In this document: piece by piece, positions 1 to 5,343 of the stretch | Position numbering within the stretch: the stretch's first letter is position 1 | How the letters are laid out: each line of letters opens with the position of its first letter | Source of the DNA: Rhodoferax sp. | GTDB lineage: Bacteria; Pseudomonadota; Gammaproteobacteria; Burkholderiales; Burkholderiaceae_C | Direction of reading: 5' to 3' | Assembly (NCBI GenBank): GCA_030683195.1 | Contig: JAUXQA010000270.1 | Location: forward strand, 1 to 14,678 | DNA length: 14,678 nt | Position numbers and translations under genes: made by a program | The notes under the pieces: generated by a model | The model's input: the letters and a program-made list of their open reading frames with translations, nothing else | Database searches by the model: none | What the model was told of the DNA's origin: nothing

Positions 1-189
1 CAAGCCCATGCCACCAAACTCGGTGGGGAACTTGATGCCCAGCAGACCCAAGTCACCCATCTTCTTGAAGACCTGGTGAGCTGGAAATTGCCCTGCAGCC
101 TCCCATGCCGGCAAAAACGGATTGATTTCCTTGGCGACAAATTTGCAGACTGTGTCGGCTATTTGCTCATGTTCAGGGGTGAATTTCAT
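1..189 (-). CDS. Acyl-CoA dehydrogenase, N-terminal part (runs off left edge)
   Basis: Only the first 63 codons are in the window; the frame is open to base 1. The protein begins MKFTPEHEQIADTVCKFVAK and continues with an NPF...W motif, then KKMGDLGLLGIKFP and EFGGMGL. This is the standard N-terminal helical domain of FAD-dependent acyl-CoA dehydrogenases, which introduce an alpha-beta double bond into acyl-CoA thioesters and pass electrons to ETF. The ATG has a good Shine-Dalgarno (AAGGGA, 8 nt upstream on the minus strand). The gene lies 45 bp downstream of the carboxyltransferase gene on the same strand, so the two are very likely cotranscribed. Dehydrogenase plus carboxylase fits leucine/isovalerate (liu-type) or acyclic isoprenoid (atu-type) catabolism. 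The substrate cannot be decided from this fragment because the catalytic Glu and substrate pocket lie outside the window. Confidence 0.9.
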   Translation of the reverse strand, partial: MKFTPEHEQIADTVCKFVAKEINPFLPAWEAAGQFPAHQVFKKMGDLGLLGIKFPTEFGGMGL

Positions 190-234
190 GCCAGTTTTCC
201 CTTCAGGTGGAGATATGAAAAAAGTTGCTGTGCT

Positions 235-1845
235 TTACAGGCGCGCCACGCCAAAGGTGTTCGCGTTAAGGCTGCGGCTCTGAGCCTCCTGCGCCAACGT
301 CAGCCCGAGCCCGAGCAGGCGTCGGGTATCACGCGGATCAATGATCCCGTCGTCCCACAGCCGGGCGGTACCAAACAGCACGGCAGACTCTTTGTCCAAG
401 CGCATGCGTAGCCCGTCAGACATGGCTTTCAACGCCTCCTCGTTGGCCACCATCCCCGTGCGCTCAATCTTGGCCCGGTTCACGATATCCATCACCTTGG
501 CAGCCTGCGCACCCCCCATCACCGCCGTGCGGGCCGTAGGCCATGAGAAGATAAAACGTGGATCGAAACCCCGCCCGCACATGCCGTAGTTGCCAGCCCC
601 ATAAGAGCCACCCAACACCACCGTGAACTTGGGCACCCGTGCATTGGCCACCGCCTGAATCATCTTGGAGCCGTGCTTGATGGCACCGTTGCGCTCAGCG
701 ACCGACCCCACCATGTACCCGGTGGTGTTTTGCAAAAAGATCAGCGGCGTACCGCTCTGATCGCACAGCTGAATGAACTGGCCCGCCTTGGTGGATCCGG
801 AAGGTTGAATCGGGCCGTTGTTGCCCAAAATGCCCACCAGATGACCCTCCACACGGGCATGACCGCACATCATTTCTGCGGCGTACTCCGCCTTGAACTC
901 CAAAAAATCGGAGCCATCCACCAGACGGGCAATCACCTCGCGCACGTCATAAGGTTCGCGCTCATCCGCCGGCACAATGCCCAGCAACTCCTGTTCATCA
1001 AACAGTGGCTCGGCGAAGGCAGGTTGGGCAGCTACCAAGTCCCACTTCAATTTATCCAGCACCTCACGCGCCATGCCAATGGCATGAGCATCGTCTTCGC
1101 ACAGATATTCACCCAGCCCGGTGACCTGAGCGTGGGTCTCGGCACCGCCCAGCGCATCCTCGGTGCAATCCTCCCCAATGGCGGCCTTCACCAGCGGGGG
1201 GCCAGCCAAGAAAATATTGGACCGCCCTCTCACCAAAATCACATAGTCGGACAAGCCCGGCAAATAGGCTCCGCCTGCCGTTGACGAGCCATGCACCACG
1301 GAAATTTGCGGCAGCCCCTGGGCCGACATGCGGGCCTGATTGGCAAAGCTGCGCCCGCCTTCAATGAAAATTTCGCTCTGGTACATCAGGTTCGCACCGC
1401 CGCTCTCCACCAGATAAATCAGAGGCAACTTGTTCTCAGTGGCAATCTCCTGGGCGCGCAGTGCCTTGCGTAGCCCCATGGGGGCCACAGTGCCGCCCTT
1501 GACTGCGCTGTCATTGGCGGAAATCAGGCAACGCTTGCCGGACACAACCCCAATGCCGACGATGGAGCCCCCACCCATCACTGATTTTCTCCCATCGTCA
1601 TCGTGCATGTTGAGGCCTGCCAGACGGCTGAGCTCCAGAAACGGCGAACCCCGATCCAGCAAGCGGGCCACTCGCTCACGCGGCAGCAACTGGCCGCGTT
1701 TTTCAAATTTATCGCGTTTGGATTCAGACTCGGCAATCACCATCTGTTCTAGGCGCTGAACCTCTGCGAGGAATTCGCGCATGCGCAGTGCATTGGCAGC
1801 AAATGCATCTGACTTGGCGTTGATCTTGGATCGAATAACGGGCAT
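235..1845 (-). CDS. Acyl-CoA carboxylase carboxyltransferase (beta) subunit, MCC/GCC type
   Basis: This 536-residue crotonase-fold carboxyltransferase has the usual length of methylcrotonyl- and geranyl-CoA carboxylase beta subunits. It transfers CO2 from carboxybiotin to an acyl-CoA, working with a biotin-carrying alpha subunit not seen here. Visible landmarks are GQLLPRERV (about 51-59), NDSAVKGGT (111-119), the N-domain oxyanion segment GSSTAGGAY (186-194), AGPPLVKAA (214-222), and the C-domain GGSYGAGNYGMCGR (412-425) and VMGGAQAA (442-449). The segment VESGGANLM with HGSSTAGGAYLPGLSDYV recalls geranyl-CoA carboxylase (AtuC-like) more than LiuB. That comparison is from memory, so no symbol is given. 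I chose the ATG at 1845 because MPVI is the family's usual start, AGAGGA lies 9 nt upstream, and a promoter lies just before it. An in-frame ATG at 1914, also with an SD-like AGGGA, would add 23 residues but would put the palindrome and promoter inside the gene. Confidence 0.9.
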   Translation of the reverse strand: MPVIRSKINAKSDAFAANALRMREFLAEVQRLEQMVIAESESKRDKFEKRGQLLPRERVARLLDRGSPFLELSRLAGLNMHDDDGRKSVMGGGSIVGIGVVSGKRCLISANDSAVKGGTVAPMGLRKALRAQEIATENKLPLIYLVESGGANLMYQSEIFIEGGRSFANQARMSAQGLPQISVVHGSSTAGGAYLPGLSDYVILVRGRSNIFLAGPPLVKAAIGEDCTEDALGGAETHAQVTGLGEYLCEDDAHAIGMAREVLDKLKWDLVAAQPAFAEPLFDEQELLGIVPADEREPYDVREVIARLVDGSDFLEFKAEYAAEMMCGHARVEGHLVGILGNNGPIQPSGSTKAGQFIQLCDQSGTPLIFLQNTTGYMVGSVAERNGAIKHGSKMIQAVANARVPKFTVVLGGSYGAGNYGMCGRGFDPRFIFSWPTARTAVMGGAQAAKVMDIVNRAKIERTGMVANEEALKAMSDGLRMRLDKESAVLFGTARLWDDGIIDPRDTRRLLGLGLTLAQEAQSRSLNANTFGVARL

Positions 1846-1872
1846 GGGTCGGCGTCCTCTAAGTGGGATTGA

Positions 1873-1901
1873 ATTAGACATTGGGGTGACGTTAACGTCA
1901 A
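1873..1901 (-). promoter_or_regulatory. Sigma-70-type promoter for the carboxyltransferase/dehydrogenase operon
   Basis: Read on the minus strand, TTGACG (1901-1896; 5 of 6 to the -35 consensus) and TCTAAT (1878-1873; 5 of 6 to the -10 consensus) are separated by exactly 17 bp. Transcription would start near 1866, giving a leader of about 20 nt with the AGAGGA ribosome-binding site and the ATG at 1845. The -35 hexamer lies within the right half of the palindrome at 1887-1900. This is a pattern match only. Confidence 0.6.
1887..1900. promoter_or_regulatory. Perfect 14-bp palindrome, probable operator
   Basis: TGACGTTAACGTCA is identical to its own reverse complement and contains two ACGT half-sites. 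It covers most of the -35 hexamer and the adjoining part of the spacer of the minus-strand promoter. A MerR-family regulator is encoded about 430 bp away, divergently oriented. From memory, LiuR-type MerR regulators of branched-chain and fatty-acid catabolism recognise palindromes with ACGT cores. The pairing of this site with that protein is an inference. No second copy was seen in front of the SCP2-merR genes. Confidence 0.6.
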
Positions 1902-2009
1902 CCAAGTTTCGCATAGGTATATTCCCTATTCAGTGCGTGATGCCAGGCTGATAGCATCCAGTCGACTCACTGCAATTGCATATGACATCCATTTTTCACA
2001 AGGAAATCT

Positions 2010-2306
2010 ATGAATCTCGAAGCCTGCACACAAGCCATTCGCACCAAGGTAGGAACTGACAGTGGGCTTGACGCGACACTCAAATTCGACTGCGGCACTG
2101 ACGGTGTGGTCTACATCGATGGCAAATCCACCCCCAACACCGTGAGCAATGACGACGGCGAAGCCGAATGCACCGTAGGCATCACCCTAGAGAACCTGAA
2201 CGCCATGCTTGCTGGCGATCTCGAACCCGCCACTGGATTCATGATGGGAAAACTCAAGGTCACCGGCGACATGAGTGTGGCCATGCGCCTGCAACGCGTT
2301 ATCTGA
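2010..2306 (+). CDS. SCP2 sterol-binding domain protein
   Basis: This small 98-residue protein is essentially one SCP2 (sterol carrier protein 2) domain. Diagnostic features are the central GVVYIDGKS turn, the acidic strand DDGEAECTVGITLENLNAMLAG, and the C-terminal GFMMGKLKVTGDMSVAMRL, where the hydrophobic lipid-binding tunnel is closed. There is no signal peptide, so it should be cytoplasmic. SCP2 domains bind sterols, fatty acids or acyl-CoAs. The position beside acyl-CoA carboxylase and dehydrogenase genes suggests it buffers or presents a hydrophobic acyl-CoA, which is inference. The start is supported by AAGGA 6 nt before the ATG. The merR gene follows on the same strand, starting 25 bp downstream under the start chosen here. 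Confidence 0.88.
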   Translation: MNLEACTQAIRTKVGTDSGLDATLKFDCGTDGVVYIDGKSTPNTVSNDDGEAECTVGITLENLNAMLAGDLEPATGFMMGKLKVTGDMSVAMRLQRVI

Positions 2307-2331
2307 AGCGACAAATGAAAGTCTCCAGAGC

Positions 2332-2847
2332 GTGGCCATAAGCCCCAACGGATCACCCAAAGCTCAGACACGCAAGCCTTCGAAGGCTGTCTTGACACCC
2401 GTGGAAAGCACCGACGCGCAGGCATTCATCGACTCGCATCGAGACGTGGCAACCTCCGAGCTGTTTGGTATCACCGAATTGTGCAAAGAATTCGGTATCA
2501 CCTTGCGTGCCCTGAGGTTCTACGAAGACAAGGAGTTGCTGACGCCACGGCGGATCAACGGTGCAAGGGCCTACACCCGCCGCGACCGTGCCAGACTCGC
2601 GCTGATTCTGAGGGCCAAAGCAATTGGCTCGCCCCTGTCGGAGATCAAGCGGTATCTGGATTTATATGGTGACCACGGCGAAGGCCGGGCGCAGCAACTC
2701 AGCTACGTCATAGACCGAACCGACACGGCCATTCAGGAACTGGAACAAAAACGAGCACAGATTGACGAGACTTTGGCGGAACTCCGTGTAATCAACACCA
2801 GCTGCCGCAAACATCTGACAGATCGTCAAAAATCAGGTGATATTTAG
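2332..2847 (+). CDS. MerR-family transcriptional regulator (LiuR-like)
   Basis: The core begins with ELFGITELCKEFGITLRALR, a MerR winged helix-turn-helix, followed by FYEDKELLTPRR, the wing RAYTRRDRARLALILRAK, then AIGSPLSEIKRYLDLY. A C-terminal coiled-coil dimerisation helix follows (about the last 55 residues, YVIDRTDTAIQELEQKRAQI and on). This is the type that controls acyl-CoA catabolic operons. The C-terminal part has no metal-binding cysteine cluster, only one isolated Cys, so a metal sensor is unlikely and an acyl-CoA-type ligand more plausible. The start is uncertain: the frame contains no ATG at all, only GTG at 2275, 2332, 2401 and 2446, none with a convincing ribosome-binding site. 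I took 2332 (171 aa) because 2275 would overlap the SCP2 gene by 32 bp. Translation may be coupled to SCP2. Family assignment is firm; ligand and targets are inferred. Confidence 0.85.
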   Translation: MAISPNGSPKAQTRKPSKAVLTPVESTDAQAFIDSHRDVATSELFGITELCKEFGITLRALRFYEDKELLTPRRINGARAYTRRDRARLALILRAKAIGSPLSEIKRYLDLYGDHGEGRAQQLSYVIDRTDTAIQELEQKRAQIDETLAELRVINTSCRKHLTDRQKSGDI

Positions 2848-3030
2848 GGAAAATCAGCCTCTAGCCGGCGTATTTAAAGGACTTATAAGCTAATAAATAT
2901 AGCAAAAAATCACTAGAACACAGTGTGCTCAAAGCAGTGAGGGTCCGGAACTCAATCGAGATCATGCACAAATTGGGGCGCCAAACCCTTCCGCCCAAAT
3001 AACTCTGCGAAGTCTCGCTTCCTTTTCACC

Positions 3031-3068
3031 AAAAGAAAACCCCCAAGCACATTTCGCGCTTGGGGGTT
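3031..3068 (-). terminator. Intrinsic terminator after tRNA-Glu
   Basis: Arms AACCCCCAAGC (3038-3048) and GCTTGGGGGTT (3058-3068) form a perfect 11-bp stem with a 9-nt loop. On the minus strand the stem is followed by TTTTCTTTTGG. The hairpin begins 15 nt downstream of the encoded CCA of tRNA-Glu, so it ends the tRNA transcription unit. The 190 bases between it and the merR stop (2848-3037) hold an AT-rich patch (about 2868-2920) but no gene I can support and no clear terminator for merR. Confidence 0.88.
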
Positions 3069-3082
3069 GTCATGCCGCAAAT

Positions 3083-3158
3083 TGGCGACCCCACGGGGAT
3101 TCGAACCCCGGTACCTACCGTGAAAGGGTAGTGTCCTAGGCCTCTAGACGATGGGGTC
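3083..3158 (-). tRNA. tRNA-Glu (anticodon TTC)
   Basis: This is a 76-nt gene including an encoded CCA (3083-3085). The acceptor stem GACCCCA (3158-3152) pairs perfectly with TGGGGTC (3093-3087), and the discriminator is G. The anticodon loop reads CTTTCAC with anticodon TTC. The T arm CCGGGG-TTCGAAT-CCCCG is canonical. It lies downstream of tRNA-Ile2 on the same strand and is followed by an intrinsic terminator. Confidence 0.97.
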
Positions 3159-3170
3159 AAAACCTGATCT

Positions 3171-3260
3171 TCTCAACATAAAAGTTGAGATTTAGCCGAG
3201 AAGAAATTCTATTTTTTCTTCATTTAGTGAACCGTTATTTTAACCAAATCAACGTTCACT
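3171..3260. repeat. Three consecutive inverted repeats in the inter-tRNA spacer
   Basis: The 151-nt spacer between the tRNAs is markedly AT-rich compared with the rest of the window. It carries TCTCAAC-N6-GTTGAGA (3171-3190), GAAGAAA-N8-TTTCTTC (3200-3221), and AGTGAACCGTT paired with AACGTTCACT across a 14-nt loop with one bulged C (3226-3260). No T-run follows any of them on the minus strand, so they do not look like terminators. They could be processing signals in a dicistronic tRNA precursor. No open reading frame worth calling lies here. Confidence 0.55.
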
Positions 3261-3309
3261 CTAGAGCTCAACAATTAAAAAATTACCTAATTCCAACTCT
3301 TGTGCATAT

Positions 3310-3388
<79 letters not shown>

Positions 3389-3400
3389 CACACATATTCG

Positions 3401-3429
3401 ATTGTAAGGGCCTACTTGTGATGACTCAG
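3401..3429 (-). promoter_or_regulatory. Candidate tRNA promoter
   Basis: On the minus strand TACAAT (3406-3401; 5 of 6 to consensus) has a weak -35 CTGAGT (3429-3424; TGA core) 17 bp upstream. The start point would be near 3394, six bases before the tRNA-Ile2 5' end. The element overlaps the hrcA stop codon. It would let the tRNAs be transcribed independently of hrcA; otherwise they depend on hrcA read-through. Confidence 0.35.
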
Positions 3430-4416
3430 CGCGTTACTGACCAATTTTGACGTAATGTCCACAATCTGGATCATCCGGTCGTAAGCCATCCGGGTGGGGC
3501 CGATGACGCCCAATGTACCAACAACCTGGCCATCCACCTCATAAGGTGCGCTGACGATGGAAAGGTCTTCAAACGGTACAACCTGGCTTTCACCGCCGAT
3601 AAAGATGCGCACACCCTCAGCTTGACCGGCGACATCGAGCAAACGCATGAGTTGTGCTTTCTGCTCAAACAGCTCGAAAGCTCGCCGCAAATGACCCATA
3701 TCGTTGGAAAAATCACTCACAGCCAAAAGATTACGCTCACCTGAAATCACCACTTCATCCTGAGTCTCTGCAATGGCATCAGAGCTCACTGTCACGGCTG
3801 CCTGCATAAGGCTCGCAATTTCCGAGCGCAGCGACTCCACCTCACGCTGCAATCGCTCACGCACCTGCTCGATAGCCAACCCCACGTAATGACTGTTCAG
3901 GTAACCGGCCGCCTCGACCAACTGAGCCTGCGAGTAATCCACCTCTGTGAAGATCACCCGATTTTGCACATCACCCTCAGGTGACACGATGATGACCAAC
4001 AACCGGCGCTCTGACAGGCGCAGAAACTCTATGTGACGAAAAACTGAAGAGCGCCGCGGCGAAATCACCACACCAACAAACTGTGAAAGATTTGAGAGCA
4101 GATTCGCTGCGTTGGAAAGTACCTTCTGTGGTTGATCCGGTGCCAATCGTTGGGAAGAAAACTGCCCTTGGCGCACCGTCAACATCGTGTCGACGAACAG
4201 ACGGTATCCGCGGGCAGTGGGGATACGACCTGCAGACGTATGGGGGCTGGCAATCAAGCCCAATTCCTCCAGGTCGGACATCACGTTGCGGATGGTGGCA
4301 GGCGACAGGTCCAGACCGGATGCTTTCGAAAGCGTACGGGAGCCCACCGGCTGCCCATCAGCGATATAACGCTCAACGAGCGCTTTCAATAACAACTTGG
4401 CACGATCATCGAGCAT
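3412..4416 (-). CDS. hrcA: Heat-inducible transcription repressor HrcA
   Basis: HrcA represses groESL/dnaK-type heat-shock operons by binding CIRCE elements and needs GroEL for activity. At 334 residues it has the family's usual length. The N-terminal winged helix (about 1-75) contains the hallmark VERYIADGQPVGSRTLS, then LSPATIRNVMSDLEELGLI and SPHTSAGRIPTARGYRLFVD. A GAF-like core and inserted dimerisation domain follow, and the C-terminus has the family segment GTLGVIGPTRMAYDRMIQIV. MLDDRAKLLL is the standard HrcA start. There is no Shine-Dalgarno before the ATG and no CIRCE inverted repeat (TTAGCACTC-N9-GAGTGCTAA) near its start, so autoregulation through CIRCE is not supported. It is divergent from nadK with a 28-bp gap; two tRNA genes follow 23 bp after its stop. 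Confidence 0.97.
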   Translation of the reverse strand: MLDDRAKLLLKALVERYIADGQPVGSRTLSKASGLDLSPATIRNVMSDLEELGLIASPHTSAGRIPTARGYRLFVDTMLTVRQGQFSSQRLAPDQPQKVLSNAANLLSNLSQFVGVVISPRRSSVFRHIEFLRLSERRLLVIIVSPEGDVQNRVIFTEVDYSQAQLVEAAGYLNSHYVGLAIEQVRERLQREVESLRSEIASLMQAAVTVSSDAIAETQDEVVISGERNLLAVSDFSNDMGHLRRAFELFEQKAQLMRLLDVAGQAEGVRIFIGGESQVVPFEDLSIVSAPYEVDGQVVGTLGVIGPTRMAYDRMIQIVDITSKLVSNALSHHK

Positions 4417-4422
4417 CCATTC

Positions 4423-4428
4423 ATTTTA
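4423..4428 (-). promoter_or_regulatory. -10-like hexamer for hrcA
   Basis: TAAAAT on the minus strand (5 of 6 to TATAAT) ends six bases before the hrcA ATG. The conventional start point would therefore be base 4416, the A of the ATG. No good -35 is evident 16-18 bp upstream. Confidence 0.35.
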
Positions 4429-4429
4429 G

Positions 4430-4438
4430 TGATGTAAT
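4430..4438 (+). promoter_or_regulatory. Extended -10 element for nadK
   Basis: TGATGTAAT fits the extended -10 pattern TGnTATAAT with one mismatch. Its hexamer ends six bases before the nadK ATG, which puts the expected start point at 4445, the A of the ATG. The -35 region is poor, which is acceptable for an extended -10 promoter. It lies almost touching the hrcA -10, so RNA polymerase could not occupy both promoters at once. Confidence 0.4.
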
Positions 4439-4444
4439 TTGCAA

Positions 4445-5341
4445 ATGAAACCTAAATTCCGGCATGTTGCCTTGATCGGCAAATATCAGGCAACGACATC
4501 TTGCGCGGGTGGAGCGTTGTCGCGCAGTGCTCTGGAAGAAATTGCTCATTTTTTGCATGCCCAAGGCTGCGAGGTGGTTTTCGAACATGACACCGCTCAA
4601 AACATGGGGATTTTTGGTTATCCCATGCTGAAAGTCTCTGAAATTGGAGCGCAATGTGACCTTTGTCTGGTGGTGGGCGGCGATGGAACCATGCTGGGCA
4701 TTGGCCGCCAGTTGGCTCATTTTGGCGTTCCGCTGATCGGCATCAATCAAGGGCGACTGGGATTTATCACCGACATCCCGTTCAACGGATTTGCGTCCAC
4801 ACTGGCCCCCATGTTGCGAGGTGAATTTGAGGAAGATCATCGCAGCCTGATGCAAGGCAAGGTGATGCGCGACGGCGTCAGCGTCTTTGACGCGTTGGCC
4901 ATGAATGATGTGGTGGTGAATCGCGGAGCCACGGCAGGCATGGTGGAGCTTCGTGTCGAAGTGGACGGCCATTTTGTCGCCAACCAACGGGCCGACGGCA
5001 TGATCATCGCAACCCCGACTGGGTCGACCGCCTATGCATTGTCTGCCGGTGGCCCGTTGCTGCACCCGTCCATTCCAGGCTGGGTGCTGGTCCCCATAGC
5101 GCCCCATACCTTGTCCAACCGGCCAATTGTCCTTGCCAACGCAACAGAGATAGCGATTGAAATAGTATCTGGTCGGGATGTCAGTGCCAACTTTGATATG
5201 CAATCGCTGGCATCCCTGATGCATGGTGACAGGATTGTGGTGACGCGATCAAAACACCATGTACGGTTTCTGCATCCAAAAGGATGGTCGTACTTTGACA
5301 CTTTGCGCGAAAAACTGCACTGGAATGAAGGGGTAGCTTAA
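4445..5341 (+). CDS. nadK: NAD kinase
   Basis: NAD kinase phosphorylates NAD+ to NADP+ using ATP or polyphosphate, the only route to NADP. The 298-residue protein shows the catalytic GGDGTML (78-84), NQGRLGFITD (101-110), the N154-D155 motif (AMNDVVVNRG), and the glycine-rich PTGSTAYALSAGGP (191-204) that binds NAD. A TTG six bases upstream is in frame, but ATG at 4445 gives MKPKFRHVALIGKYQ, the usual start in this group. No Shine-Dalgarno precedes it and a promoter-like -10 lies directly upstream, so the message may be leaderless. recN follows after a 2-bp gap, so NADP supply, RecN and RapZ are on one probable transcript. Confidence 0.97.
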   Translation: MKPKFRHVALIGKYQATTSCAGGALSRSALEEIAHFLHAQGCEVVFEHDTAQNMGIFGYPMLKVSEIGAQCDLCLVVGGDGTMLGIGRQLAHFGVPLIGINQGRLGFITDIPFNGFASTLAPMLRGEFEEDHRSLMQGKVMRDGVSVFDALAMNDVVVNRGATAGMVELRVEVDGHFVANQRADGMIIATPTGSTAYALSAGGPLLHPSIPGWVLVPIAPHTLSNRPIVLANATEIAIEIVSGRDVSANFDMQSLASLMHGDRIVVTRSKHHVRFLHPKGWSYFDTLREKLHWNEGVA

Positions 5342-5343
5342 CT

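Noticed and set aside
673..1284. 203-codon open frame antisense to the carboxyltransferase gene
   Set aside because: Shadow of a strongly conserved gene; no domain, no ribosome-binding site, His/Gln-rich translation.
2848..3030. Small RNA or attachment site beside tRNA-Glu
   Set aside because: The stretch is AT-rich in part, but I find no direct repeat of the tRNA 3' end, no integrase gene and no convincing promoter-terminator pair.
4417..4444. CIRCE operator upstream of hrcA
   Set aside because: No TTAGCACTC-N9-GAGTGCTAA repeat or near variant is present in the hrcA-nadK gap or the first part of either gene.
4421..5224. 267-codon open frame antisense to nadK
   Set aside because: It lies wholly opposite a clear NAD kinase gene, has no recognisable domain, and its composition (many His, Gln, Cys) is typical of a shadow frame.
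5300..5343. LexA box before recN
   Set aside because: CTG triplets occur, but none is followed by CAG at the right distance with an AT-rich centre.
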